A stretch of DNA of 64,000 bases from JADLHS01 sp044225555. Lineage in GTDB: Bacteria > Verrucomicrobiota > Verrucomicrobiia > Limisphaerales > JADLHS01. This document shows positions 16,546 to 24,933 of the stretch, one piece after another. Below the pieces are notes generated by a model. That model saw nothing but the letters and a program-made list of their open reading frames with translations, made no database searches and was not told where the DNA came from. The position numbers and the translations under genes were made by a program. The stretch's first letter is position 1, and each line of letters starts with the position of its first letter. Location of the stretch: assembly GCA_044225555.1 (NCBI GenBank), contig JBGAIM010000012.1, positions 1 to 64,000 on the forward strand, written 5' to 3'.

Positions 16546-18063
16546 CTATCCGGGTTCCGTCACCCCAAATCGGCGGAGCACGTCTTTCACCGCGTCCGTG
16601 CCGCTGATTTTTTGCGGCCGTTTCGCGCCGGCTTGAAGTAGCAACTCGGCGGTCTTGGCATAATCACTCGCCTCGAAATGCCAGCCGTTTTCAGAGCCGT
16701 AAATGGCCCAGCCCAAGGGCGTGCTCTTGAAATCGGCATCGGTCAATTCCAGCGGCGGATGGTACTTCAGGATTTCGCGGGCCATTTCGGCGTTGCCTTG
16801 AAAGGCCGCCCAATGCAAGGGCGTGGCGCGATGTTGCCCCAGCGCGTCCACCGGCAGACCGGCCGCCAGCATCAATCGCACGGCGGGCAGGTTGTTGTTT
16901 CGTGCGGCGCGAGCGGCGTGGCATTTGTAATCGGCGGACAAACCCGCGACGATTCCGGGGTTCTCCTTGAGCAGCGACTGCATCGCCGCTTCATCGCCCG
17001 TCCAGCAGGCGGCGATCAGTTTCACGTCGACCGGACTGTGTTCCATGAGCAGGCGAAAGACATCCTCGTGGCCGAATTGCTTCGCCACCTCATGCGGCGA
17101 GATATACCAGCCCAGCGTCCATTGATAGATCGTTCCGCCGGACTTTGGGTTGATCCTCGGGAAAAATTCCTCGGTGACACGGAGGTGAATGCATTTGGGG
17201 TCAACAGCGAGATGATGGCGAATGAGAGTCGCATCGCCCAACGCCGCCGCCATGAGAATGTCCGTCAGGCAGCCGCGCTGGACGAGGAAACGCGCAATGT
17301 CCTGACGTTCCTTGACCATCCATTGCGCCGGCGTGGATTGGTGGTCCAGGTCGCGGGCGTCAATGTCCGCACCGTGGTCGAGCAGGAACACCGCAATCTC
17401 AATCGTGCTGGCGAAGTGCAACGGCGTTTGTCCGTCACCGCCGCGCGCACGGACGAGCTGTGGATTGGTGGACACCAGTTCGCGAAGCTTGTCCAACATC
17501 CCCAATCGCGCGGCGGCGTGAACATCCACGATGGCGCCCCGCTTGATGGCGTATGCCGCGAGGTCCGGCGTCGCGTTATGCAGCAGTCCGAATCCGCCGG
17601 CCCACCAACGACTCTTCGCATTGATGTCTGCACCGGCGTCCAACAACACGTCCAGCAACTCGCGACTGCGCACGTTGGCAATTGCCGGCGAATCGAACGG
17701 GCCGATGGGTTCGTTGATCAGCGCTTTGAATTGCGGATAGCGTGCGAGCAGCTTGCGAAGCCATGGGGCGTCGTCGGCGTGAAACGCCTGTTTCAGCAAT
17801 TCGATTGGCTCGCCCGTGTCCAGCAGGATGGATTCGACGTGCTCCTTGAGTTTGGGCCAGCTCGCGAAACCGTATTCGCGGGCAATGACCCATTGCGCAT
17901 CGTGCAGGCGGAATTCATTCCGGCTCGACTCGTTGAAGCCTGAATGAAGCTGGCGGACACGATCCACGGCGGCGCGGTTACCGGCGAGGAATTGTTTACG
18001 GAGGTCTTTGGCCTGATTCCGGAGTTGCTCCAGACTGGGCCGCGACGGCAGCGATTTTGACAT
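16546..18063 (-). CDS. Ankyrin-repeat protein
   Basis: Protein of 505 residues without a signal peptide. The N-terminal 80 residues are helical and charged (LEQLRNQAKDLRKQFLAG, AQWVIAREYGFASWPKLKEH), a prefix seen in several bacterial ankyrin proteins. Ankyrin units follow, such as DGQTPLHFASTIEIAVFLLD, HGADIDARD and RATPLHWAAFQGNAEMAREI. Several repeats are degenerate. Ankyrin folds mediate protein contacts, so a partner exists but cannot be named. The gene sits between tRNA-Ala and hsp20 and shows no operon link. Confidence 0.8.
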   Translation of the reverse strand: MSKSLPSRPSLEQLRNQAKDLRKQFLAGNRAAVDRVRQLHSGFNESSRNEFRLHDAQWVIAREYGFASWPKLKEHVESILLDTGEPIELLKQAFHADDAPWLRKLLARYPQFKALINEPIGPFDSPAIANVRSRELLDVLLDAGADINAKSRWWAGGFGLLHNATPDLAAYAIKRGAIVDVHAAARLGMLDKLRELVSTNPQLVRARGGDGQTPLHFASTIEIAVFLLDHGADIDARDLDHQSTPAQWMVKERQDIARFLVQRGCLTDILMAAALGDATLIRHHLAVDPKCIHLRVTEEFFPRINPKSGGTIYQWTLGWYISPHEVAKQFGHEDVFRLLMEHSPVDVKLIAACWTGDEAAMQSLLKENPGIVAGLSADYKCHAARAARNNNLPAVRLMLAAGLPVDALGQHRATPLHWAAFQGNAEMAREILKYHPPLELTDADFKSTPLGWAIYGSENGWHFEASDYAKTAELLLQAGAKRPQKISGTDAVKDVLRRFGVTEPG

Positions 18064-18329
18064 ATAACCTTTCTGCTATCGCCTGAGGTCCGCGGGCAGG
18101 CAGCATCAAGGTTTTGGTTGTGCCGACAACTGGCAGGTAGGCTCAGCCTTTTCCGCGGACCCGGATGCGCCCTGAAACGCAACGCCAGTCAGCCAGAATC
18201 TGAGCGGGCTGTCAAATCGTGTCTCACTTGGCGAACAAACGTATCGCCTGAATGTTCCCCGGGTTCGCTCAATTTGACTGTCGGGGGAGGGCGCATTACG
18301 GTCTGCCGGGTCCGTCCCAAAACTTCGCT

Positions 18330-18710
18330 ATGCAGCCAATGTCGCGTCCCACACCCGGTGGTCATCCGTCTTGGGTTCCCAATACCAACGTCTTCATTTC
18401 CGCCGTGGGCGAGCTTGTGGTCCAGGTCGAACTGAGCGCGATGCGGAGCGGCGATCTGGAGATCACGGTCGAAGGAAGCAGACTCCGGGTTTCGGGCGAT
18501 CGTAACAACGCCGCATTCGAAACGGCAACAACCGTTCTCCTCCATGAGATGCACTCGGGCCGCTTCGAGTCGGTTTTGGAGTTACCGGCGGAGTATGATC
18601 TTTCCAGAGCAACAGCGAGTTACCTCAACGGGGTGCTGACCATATTGGTCTCCAAGAAAGGTCCACCGCCACTGACCAGCCTGAGGTCCATGCCCTTTAA
18701 TCCGTCCTGA
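18330..18710 (+). CDS. Small heat-shock protein, Hsp20/alpha-crystallin family
   Basis: ATP-independent holdase chaperone of 126 residues. The alpha-crystallin domain covers residues about 15-115: PNTNVFISAVGELVVQVELS, DLEITVEGSRLRVSGDR, the strand FESVLELPAEYD and ASYLNGVLTILVSKK. The last block is the family A-x-x-x-n-GvL motif. The C-terminus lacks the usual I-x-I tail motif, and the N-terminal arm is very short, so oligomerisation may differ from that of typical members. ATG codons at 18330 and 18339 are both possible; the first is used. The frame is open upstream to 18252 but without family similarity. Confidence 0.8.
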   Translation: MQPMSRPTPGGHPSWVPNTNVFISAVGELVVQVELSAMRSGDLEITVEGSRLRVSGDRNNAAFETATTVLLHEMHSGRFESVLELPAEYDLSRATASYLNGVLTILVSKKGPPPLTSLRSMPFNPS

Positions 18711-18912
18711 TCGCGGTTGCAGGCATCCACAGTAAAGTTGAACGATGCAGCCGAGACAACCGCGCCACTTTCCAATTGAGCGTTAAAGCAACCCTGCCGG
18801 AATTGGTCCAGTTGCCAACTCCGTTGGGACCGTGGGCCGGGCGGGCGTGAGTTTGCGGTCGTGGAGTTTTCTTTTGTCAGTGTTTGGCCGGGTTGGTTAC
18901 GTTAAGGCCACG

Positions 18913-20013
18913 ATGACGTTTTCAGGAAGACCAGCCATCTTTACCCTCCGGCAAATCGCGGGCCTGGGTTTGGCGGTCTGGGGTGCGTTCTTGGCCGGTT
19001 GTGCGGCGCCGCAGCAGAAAGCGAGCGAAAAACCGGAGCGGTTTGAGTTTCATCAGCCGCACATGGGCACGATGTTCACCATTACTCTGTACGCGTCAAA
19101 TGCGGTCGTGGCGCGATCCGCATCGGAGGCGGCGTTTGCGAAAATTGCGGGGCTGGATCGCCTGATGACGGACTATGACCCGGATAGCGAGCTGATGCGG
19201 CTGTGCCGGTGTCCGGTGGGCGAACCAACGCGCGTTAGCGACGAGCTGTTTCATATTCTTCAAGAGGCGCAAAGGATCGCGGAACTTACAGGTGGTGCGT
19301 TTGATGTGACCATCGGGCCAGTAGTGCGGTTATGGCGGCGGGCCCGGCGTGCGGAAATTCTACCCGCACCGGCGCAACTGGCGCGCGCGCGCGAAAGCGT
19401 GGGCTGGCAAAAACTCCGGCTTGATTCAGCAACCCGGACGGTCACGCTCACTGTCCCCAATATGCAACTCGATCTTGGCGGCATCGCCAAGGGGCATGCC
19501 GCGGACCAGGCACTGGCGGTTTTGCAGGAGCATGGCTGCAGCCGGGCGCTGGTGGCGGCGAGCGGTGATATTGCTGTTGGCGATCCGCCGCTCGGTCAGC
19601 GGGGCTGGCGCGTGGAAATCGGAGCCCTGGACAACATCGGTGGCGAGCCCCCGCGAGTTCTTCTTCTCGCCCATGCGGCCGTTTCAACTTCAGGTGATAC
19701 CGAGCAGTTCGTGGAGATTGGTGGCAAGCGTTACTCCCACATCGTGGATCCGCGAACCGGGGTTGGTTTGACCGAGCGACTCCTGGTGTCGATCATTGCC
19801 CCACGGGCTACCCAGACGGACGCCTTTGCCACGGCGGTGAGCGTGTTGGGGTTGGAGCGGGGGCTTGCGTTGATTGAGTCCCAGCCAGGGATGGCTGGAT
19901 TACTAGTTCACTGCGCCAACGGAGATGAAAAAGTAATCACCTCGGAACGATGGAGTCGCGAAGCAGGCCTTCCTCCAGGCCAGAATTTGAACGGGGTTAA
20001 ACCTTCTCGTTGA
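18913..20013 (+). CDS. apbE: FAD:protein FMN transferase (ApbE family lipoprotein)
   Basis: Attaches FMN covalently to Thr/Ser of periplasmic flavoproteins such as RnfG or NqrC, using FAD (family knowledge). The 366-residue protein has a lipoprotein signal with lipobox LAGC (near residue 33). Family motifs are intact: MGTMFTITLY, TGGAFDVTIGPVVRLW, the Mg/FAD motif LDLGGIAKGHAADQA, ALVAASGDIAVG, YSHIVDPRTGVG and ATQTDAFATAVSVLG with the conserved T-D. No flavoprotein target is adjacent. The ATG at 18913 is chosen because the signal sequence starts shortly after it. A strong hairpin follows at 20043. Confidence 0.93.
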   Translation: MTFSGRPAIFTLRQIAGLGLAVWGAFLAGCAAPQQKASEKPERFEFHQPHMGTMFTITLYASNAVVARSASEAAFAKIAGLDRLMTDYDPDSELMRLCRCPVGEPTRVSDELFHILQEAQRIAELTGGAFDVTIGPVVRLWRRARRAEILPAPAQLARARESVGWQKLRLDSATRTVTLTVPNMQLDLGGIAKGHAADQALAVLQEHGCSRALVAASGDIAVGDPPLGQRGWRVEIGALDNIGGEPPRVLLLAHAAVSTSGDTEQFVEIGGKRYSHIVDPRTGVGLTERLLVSIIAPRATQTDAFATAVSVLGLERGLALIESQPGMAGLLVHCANGDEKVITSERWSREAGLPPGQNLNGVKPSR

Positions 20014-20042
20014 ATCAAATCGCCGCCGGGTTGCTTCAAGAA

Positions 20043-20070
20043 GCAGGCGCTGACAATTGCCAGCGCCTGC
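20043..20070 (-). terminator. Perfect 10-bp hairpin between convergent apbE and PEP-CTERM gene
   Basis: GCAGGCGCTG (20043-20052) pairs fully with CAGCGCCTGC (20061-20070) around an 8-nt loop. It lies between two converging genes and can terminate either. On the minus strand it is followed by TTCTTG; no long T run is present on either side. Confidence 0.6.
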
Positions 20071-20097
20071 GCGGATCAAACGACGATGCTTGCGGTG

Positions 20098-20991
20098 CTA
20101 TTGCCGCGAGCGACGATAGGCGGAGTAGATACCCAACAGGCCCATGCCGAGCAATGTCGCGGTCGTCGGTTCGGGCACTTGGGACAGTTCCACCTTGACC
20201 AAAGTCGTGTCAAAGGAATCAGCGGTGGTGGACGCGCCGGACGGACGCAAGCTAAAGGTGTCGAAGGAAAACGAGTTTGGGGTTGCATCGGTGAAAGTCA
20301 GGCTGGCGGACCCGCTGTTGTTGAGCGTGCCGCCAGTCATGGTCACCAAGAAGTCCAGTCCGCTGAGCGCGTTGCGAGTCAGGGTCATCTCGAGGGTGTA
20401 AGGCGTGCCGCTGTCATAGCCGTGGTTGCCGCTGGTCGCGCCATTGGCCAATCCTGCCCAGTCACCGCTGGTTCCCAGCATGGCGCCACTCGCTACATTT
20501 CGTTCCATCAGGCGAAACGGGTTACTGTTTCCCAAAGTCTGACCCAGGTTCATGAACATGCCGTAGCCGGTATAAGCCGCGGTGCCCGGCGCCCCATCGG
20601 CGGCCAACCGATCTGCGCCCGGGGTGTTCACCAGCGCCAGCCGAAAGTTCTGGCTGGTATTGTTGAGATTCACGTTGGCCGGCGTGAAGGTCCACGTCAG
20701 TTTGATCGTGTCACCTGTATTCGCCAACGTAGCCTCGCTGCCTTCGGCAGCGAAATAGGTCGTCCACGACGCGGAACTGGTTGCGGGAACGCCCATGAAG
20801 AGATGCCCGACACTCGGCGTCAGGGTGGCTCCGGTCCCGCCGTTGAACCACTGCGATTCCGTGGGCAGGTTCTGTTCGGTGCGGGAGCCATCCGCCCAAG
20901 TGTCGTTGAGTAGCACTTGAGCCTGGGTGGACAGACCCGCAGTCAGCAGACAAGTTCCTAACAGCGCGGACGTCGTTTGCGGTAGCTTCAT
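20098..20991 (-). CDS. PEP-CTERM sorting domain protein
   Basis: Exported protein of 297 residues. Signal peptide MKLPQTTSALLGTCLLTAGL ends near STQA. The body is rich in Ser, Thr, Asn and Gly and looks like a beta-sandwich of unknown binding function (FRLALVNTPGADR, TLEMTLTRNALSGLDFLVTM). The C-terminus has VPEPTTATLLGMGLLGIYSA and a final basic YRRSRQ, the PEP-CTERM signal recognised by exosortase for surface attachment. It starts 289 bp from a divergent second PEP-CTERM gene. Start at 20991 is fixed by the signal peptide. Confidence 0.88.
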   Translation of the reverse strand: MKLPQTTSALLGTCLLTAGLSTQAQVLLNDTWADGSRTEQNLPTESQWFNGGTGATLTPSVGHLFMGVPATSSASWTTYFAAEGSEATLANTGDTIKLTWTFTPANVNLNNTSQNFRLALVNTPGADRLAADGAPGTAAYTGYGMFMNLGQTLGNSNPFRLMERNVASGAMLGTSGDWAGLANGATSGNHGYDSGTPYTLEMTLTRNALSGLDFLVTMTGGTLNNSGSASLTFTDATPNSFSFDTFSLRPSGASTTADSFDTTLVKVELSQVPEPTTATLLGMGLLGIYSAYRRSRQ

Positions 20992-21280
20992 AACAATTGT
21001 TTGACTGGTGTGAGCAGGCAAGGCCGGAACAATCGGAACGCCAGCGCACATTTGGTTTGGGTTGACGGAACCCTATCATGGCTCGGAAGGCCGACAACCT
21101 TCTTCAGTTGCAGTTTCGATTGAAAAAATGGCACTCGGCGCCGCTAGTCCAAAGGTTTGCCGCGGACCCTGGGGATACCGTAAAAGACCCGATACCAAAG
21201 ACCGGCGGTTCGGGGAGATTTCTCTTGAAGGCTCAAAATTGGTGTGTGACGATGCTCGCAACCGAATTTGTAAATCTCTT

Positions 21281-21979
21281 ATGAAAACCCTATCAGTCTT
21301 TTCCGCTCTCGTTGCCGCTGCCGCTGTGAGTTCCGCTTCTGCCCAGACCATTGCCCAGTGGACGTTTGAGATAAACACGCCCCCTGACGCTACCGATACC
21401 AACGTCATCGCAGGTATTGCTGCAGACTTTGGCTCAGGATCGGCTATGGGCTTGCACGCAAGCACGGCAACTGACTGGACCACTCCTGCGGGAAACGGTT
21501 CCGCTAATTCTTTGAGCGTCAATACTTGGGCCGTGAATGATTTTTTCCAGTTCCGTCTAGGTACTGTCGGTTATTCCGGGCTGGGTGTTTCATTCGATCA
21601 AACCAGTAGCAGCACCGGTCCTCGTGATTTCAATCTTCAATTCAGCACGGATGGTAGTTCGTTCACTACGTTCGCCGCGTATACGGTGCTGCAAAACGGT
21701 GGGGCCCCCAATGCGAGTTGGAACGCGACGACTTATGCAAGTGCGTACACCTTGAATTTCGACCTGAGTTCGATCACTGCGATTGATAATGCGGCGAATG
21801 TTTACTTCCGGCTGGTGAATTCTTCGACCTTTACACCCTCTGGTGGAACGGTTGCCGCTGGCGGGACCGACCGCGTAGATAATTTCACCGTTTACGTCGT
21901 TCCCGAGCCCACCGGTCTTCTCGCGGTTGGTGGCTTGATGCTGCTAGCTGGCCGTAAATTGATGGCGCGCCGCAGCTAA
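21281..21979 (+). CDS. PEP-CTERM sorting domain protein
   Basis: Exported protein of 232 residues. Signal peptide MKTLSVFSALVAAAAVSSAS ends at AQ. A Ser/Thr-rich beta-strand body (FFQFRLGTVGYSGLGVSFDQ, FNLQFSTDGSSFTTFAAY, VYFRLVNSSTF) follows; the C-terminal sorting signal is VPEPTGLLAVGGLMLLAGRK and ends in basic ARRS. It resembles extracellular matrix or polysaccharide-associated PEP-CTERM proteins, with no more specific role visible. Divergent from the PEP-CTERM gene at 20098. A rho-independent terminator follows 24 bp after the stop. Confidence 0.88.
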   Translation: MKTLSVFSALVAAAAVSSASAQTIAQWTFEINTPPDATDTNVIAGIAADFGSGSAMGLHASTATDWTTPAGNGSANSLSVNTWAVNDFFQFRLGTVGYSGLGVSFDQTSSSTGPRDFNLQFSTDGSSFTTFAAYTVLQNGGAPNASWNATTYASAYTLNFDLSSITAIDNAANVYFRLVNSSTFTPSGGTVAAGGTDRVDNFTVYVVPEPTGLLAVGGLMLLAGRKLMARRS

Positions 21980-22003
21980 GCGTCCAAAAAATATTTGACA
22001 ACC

Positions 22004-22030
22004 AAAAGCGCGGATCAGGTCCGCGCTTTT
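22004..22030 (+). terminator. Rho-independent terminator after PEP-CTERM gene
   Basis: AAAAGCGCGGA (22004-22014) pairs with TCCGCGCTTTT (22020-22030) and continues into TTGTTTT. A-rich on one side and T-rich on the other, it can also serve the converging gene that ends at 22045. Confidence 0.88.
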
Positions 22031-22044
22031 TGTTTTCTCCCGAT

Positions 22045-23166
22045 TCAATCGGTTAAGCCGAGCCGCAGTGCTTGTAAGAGTTGTTGCAAGAAGACCACGT
22101 TGTCACATTGCACGTAGTTCATCGCTCCGCCCATGCGGGCGAAGCTTTTGCAGAAGCGCAGATAGTACGCCGGGTTAGACTTGGGCGGCTCTCCTTTGGT
22201 CCAGTCCCAATTTCCGCCGTCCTGAATGTCCACCACGTAAATCGTGTGGTCGCTCACGACCTTTCGCCCCGCTTGCAGCCGCAGATTGTTCACGCAACTC
22301 AGGCTCTTCTCAAAGACCTGCGGCCCCATGATGGCCGAACCAACGCTCAATACCACGCCGCCATCCAAGCCTTCCACCGCACGGCCGAACAGCCCAAAAT
22401 CCATCTGCGCCGCACGGCCGATGGCGGCGCCGTTGAACATCGGGTGGTTGGAGATGATGTCATAGCCGATGCCCGGATGTACCGTGAACGGGACATTCTG
22501 TCGGAAAGCTTGCGCAAGAATTGAGCTGCGCTTGTGCGGATGTTTGACTTCAACGCGACCAGCCGGGAGTTGATGTGCGGTCATTGCCTGCAATAACTCG
22601 GCGCGGGCGGGGGCGAGTGGATGCGCTGGCTGAGTGCTAAGTAACTGCTTTAGCTCATCGATGGTGGGTAGAGTGATGCCATCCTCCTCGATGAAGCGTC
22701 CGAGGCTGCGCCCGTAGCCTTCGTTGCGCAACGCGCCGGAGAGCAAGGCCAGATGGATGTTGCGCCCGGTCTCATCCCAAGTACCAAAAGTTCCGGTGGC
22801 TACGTTTGTTCGCACACTTTCCTCGGTGCGTCCTTGGAACGCCAATTCCCAATCATGAATCGTTCCCGCCCCGTTCGTGGCCAGATGCGTGATCCCGCCC
22901 CGCTCGATCAATGCGTTGACAACATTCAGCAGTCCATTCTTTACCAGATGCGCACCGTATATGAGCATCACACTCGCACCGCGCCCCCGGGCGGCGAGAA
23001 CCTTCTCAACGCAATCCTGAATCTGGACTTGAACTTCCGGCGGGCAGGGCGGAGCGGGCTGGTTCGGATCAATCAGCAACGTCTCAATCGGATTCAAACT
23101 CTTCCGCTGCGCGAGCGGATACACTTTGATTCGGTTCAACTCAAGTGGAGTTGGGAACTCTTTCAT
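22045..23166 (-). CDS. Conserved hypothetical protein, Rossmann-like, possibly deoxyhypusine synthase-like
   Basis: Protein of 373 residues with no signal peptide, likely cytoplasmic. Conserved-looking blocks are VMLIYGAHLVKNGLLNVV, GGITHLATNGAGTIHDWE, FTVHPGIGYDIISNHPMFNG, AIGRAAQMDFGLFGRAV and GGVVLSVGSAIMGPQVFEKS. The glycine-rich loops and the G-A-H / N-G-A-G-x-I-H-D pattern suggest a nucleotide-binding fold. The pattern recalls bacterial deoxyhypusine synthase-like proteins, but that identification is from memory of motifs and is weak. It is the last gene of the minus-strand run that begins with superoxide dismutase, 64 bp after chrA. Confidence 0.55.
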   Translation of the reverse strand: MKEFPTPLELNRIKVYPLAQRKSLNPIETLLIDPNQPAPPCPPEVQVQIQDCVEKVLAARGRGASVMLIYGAHLVKNGLLNVVNALIERGGITHLATNGAGTIHDWELAFQGRTEESVRTNVATGTFGTWDETGRNIHLALLSGALRNEGYGRSLGRFIEEDGITLPTIDELKQLLSTQPAHPLAPARAELLQAMTAHQLPAGRVEVKHPHKRSSILAQAFRQNVPFTVHPGIGYDIISNHPMFNGAAIGRAAQMDFGLFGRAVEGLDGGVVLSVGSAIMGPQVFEKSLSCVNNLRLQAGRKVVSDHTIYVVDIQDGGNWDWTKGEPPKSNPAYYLRFCKSFARMGGAMNYVQCDNVVFLQQLLQALRLGLTD

Positions 23167-23230
23167 GTTGTGGCGGGATTAAACCACGGCCAACACCGCT
23201 TGCCACGCTGAAATGTCGGCTGGCTCAGGG

Positions 23231-24403
23231 TCAGTGCACCAGGTATTTGATCAAGCCCACCGTCCCACCGCCGAGAACCAGCCAGGCGGAATTGACCCGC
23301 CAGCGCAACAGCAGCACGGCTGAGACAATCGCCAGCAGAATTGTCAGCCAATCCAGCAGCGCGGTTGAGCCCAGTTGCCACGTGACCACGGCCATGAGCG
23401 CGAGCGAGGCGACGTTCACGCCGTCGAGAAACGCGCCAGCCGCGGGGGAAGCGCGCAGTTTGGGAATGATTGGAGCGCTCAACGCCACAAAGACAAATGC
23501 CGGCAGAAAGATTCCCACCGTCGCCAGCAGCGCACCGGTTGGCCCGCTGAGCAGATAGCCGATGAACGTTGCGGTGGTGAACACTGGCCCGGGTGTAAAC
23601 TGGCCTACCGCGATGGCATCCAGCAGTTGACTCTCGGTCAACCAACCCCAGCGCTCCACCAGGTCAGCGCGCAAAAATGCCAGCAACACGTAACCGCTGC
23701 CAAACAGCACCGCGCCGACTTTCAGAAAGAAAAAGAACATCAGGTTCAAGTTGAACGGGGCAACGGCCGTCGCCGTGCCCGTTGCCAATGCCGTGGCTGA
23801 CACGCCGGGCCCGCTGGCCAACAGTGGCAACAGCGCAAAGTTGCCGCGCTTTGAACCTGTCACTTTTAGCAGAATCATCGCGAGGCCAACTCCGAAGAGG
23901 ACGATGAGTTCATTTACGCCGAGGAACCAGGCGATGACCCCAAGAACTCCCATCGCGGCCAGAGTTCTCGTTTTTACCGCTGTCCGTCCGAGCGACCACA
24001 GCGCTTGGAGGACAACCGCGATGATGACGGGTTTCACGCCGTAAAGCAGTGCGTTGGCTTCGGGCAGTTTTCCGTAGCGCACGTAGGCCCAAGCAATCGC
24101 GGTGACAATTAACGCAGCCGGCAGAATAAAGCACGCACCGCCGATCAACAGCCCCGGCCAGCCCGCGCGACGATGGCCGATGTGGATCGCCATTTCGGTC
24201 GAGTTAGGTCCGGGGATTAGATTGGTTGCGCCCAGCAAGTCGAGAAATTCCTCGTGCGTGAGCCATCGCCGACGGCGGACGACTTCGTCCTCCATCATTG
24301 CAATGTGCGCCGCAGGACCGCCAAACGCAGTAGTGCCGAGTTTGAGAAACAGCCCGGCCACCGCGCCAAGTTCTTGAAGCCGGGTCGGACGCACCACGCT
24401 CAC
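23231..24403 (-). CDS. chrA: Chromate transporter, ChrA (CHR) family
   Basis: Inner-membrane protein of 390 residues with about ten hydrophobic segments. The two halves each carry the CHR signature: FLKLGTTAFGGPAAHIAMM and LLGATNLIPGPNSTEMAIHIG in the first, FLKVGAVLFGSGYVLLAFL and AIAVGQFTPGPVFTTATFIG in the second. Long-chain CHR proteins export chromate by proton antiport, though many homologues may move other anions. The best start is a GTG at 24403 that overlaps the cupredoxin stop as GTGA, implying translational coupling. The frame is open further upstream into the cupredoxin gene, which is ignored. Coupling of an anion pump to a copper protein is unusual. Confidence 0.87.
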   Translation of the reverse strand: MSVVRPTRLQELGAVAGLFLKLGTTAFGGPAAHIAMMEDEVVRRRRWLTHEEFLDLLGATNLIPGPNSTEMAIHIGHRRAGWPGLLIGGACFILPAALIVTAIAWAYVRYGKLPEANALLYGVKPVIIAVVLQALWSLGRTAVKTRTLAAMGVLGVIAWFLGVNELIVLFGVGLAMILLKVTGSKRGNFALLPLLASGPGVSATALATGTATAVAPFNLNLMFFFFLKVGAVLFGSGYVLLAFLRADLVERWGWLTESQLLDAIAVGQFTPGPVFTTATFIGYLLSGPTGALLATVGIFLPAFVFVALSAPIIPKLRASPAAGAFLDGVNVASLALMAVVTWQLGSTALLDWLTILLAIVSAVLLLRWRVNSAWLVLGGGTVGLIKYLVH

Positions 24404-24933
24404 TTTTGAGGCGTTACGGGCGGCAGCACCAAAATCTGGCCGAACATTGCGTTGGGATGCATGGAGCAGGCGAACCGATACAATCCTTCCTGATGGAACG
24501 TGAAGACCCACCCGGTTTCCTTCAGCGGCGGCAGGTGCGAGTTCATCAGGACTTGTGAGGTGGGGCTCATGAGCATGAACCCGTGGTTGTCGTCCGGCTG
24601 GAGATTCCAGAAACGGATCCTGGTCGGCTCGTCCCGATGCACGGCGAAGAAGTTGGGTGAAAAGGCATAGACCTCGCCAAATTTTTCAACCGTTTCCTTC
24701 GGGCCGGTTTCCTTGACGGCGACGCGTTGGGTTTGCACCAGAACCTGAGCAGCGGCAACGCCATTCGTCGTCACGCTGACCACGCGCGATGCTTCTGCGT
24801 TCGGGAGGTAGAACGACGCCGGGTCGAGCTCCTGGTGCAGGTTTCCCATTTCAGCTTCGGGAGACCTGCAACCCGCGGTAACCGCAACCACGATCAAGGC
24901 CGCGATGAAAGCGAATCGCTTCACACGTCGCAA
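24400..24933 (-). CDS. Cupredoxin-domain lipoprotein
   Basis: Protein of 177 residues with a lipoprotein signal (FIAALIVVAVTAGCRSPEAE; lipobox VTAGC). The C-terminal half is a cupredoxin fold: FSPNFFAVHRDEPTRIRFWN, then His in DDNHGFML, and the type-1 copper loop FACSMHPNAMFGQILVL supplying Cys, His and Met. A periplasmic or membrane-anchored blue copper protein is therefore likely, working in electron transfer or copper binding. It overlaps the upstream isomerase gene by 13 bp and the downstream chrA gene by 4 bp, so all three are translated together. Confidence 0.82.
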   Translation of the reverse strand: MRRVKRFAFIAALIVVAVTAGCRSPEAEMGNLHQELDPASFYLPNAEASRVVSVTTNGVAAAQVLVQTQRVAVKETGPKETVEKFGEVYAFSPNFFAVHRDEPTRIRFWNLQPDDNHGFMLMSPTSQVLMNSHLPPLKETGWVFTFHQEGLYRFACSMHPNAMFGQILVLPPVTPQK

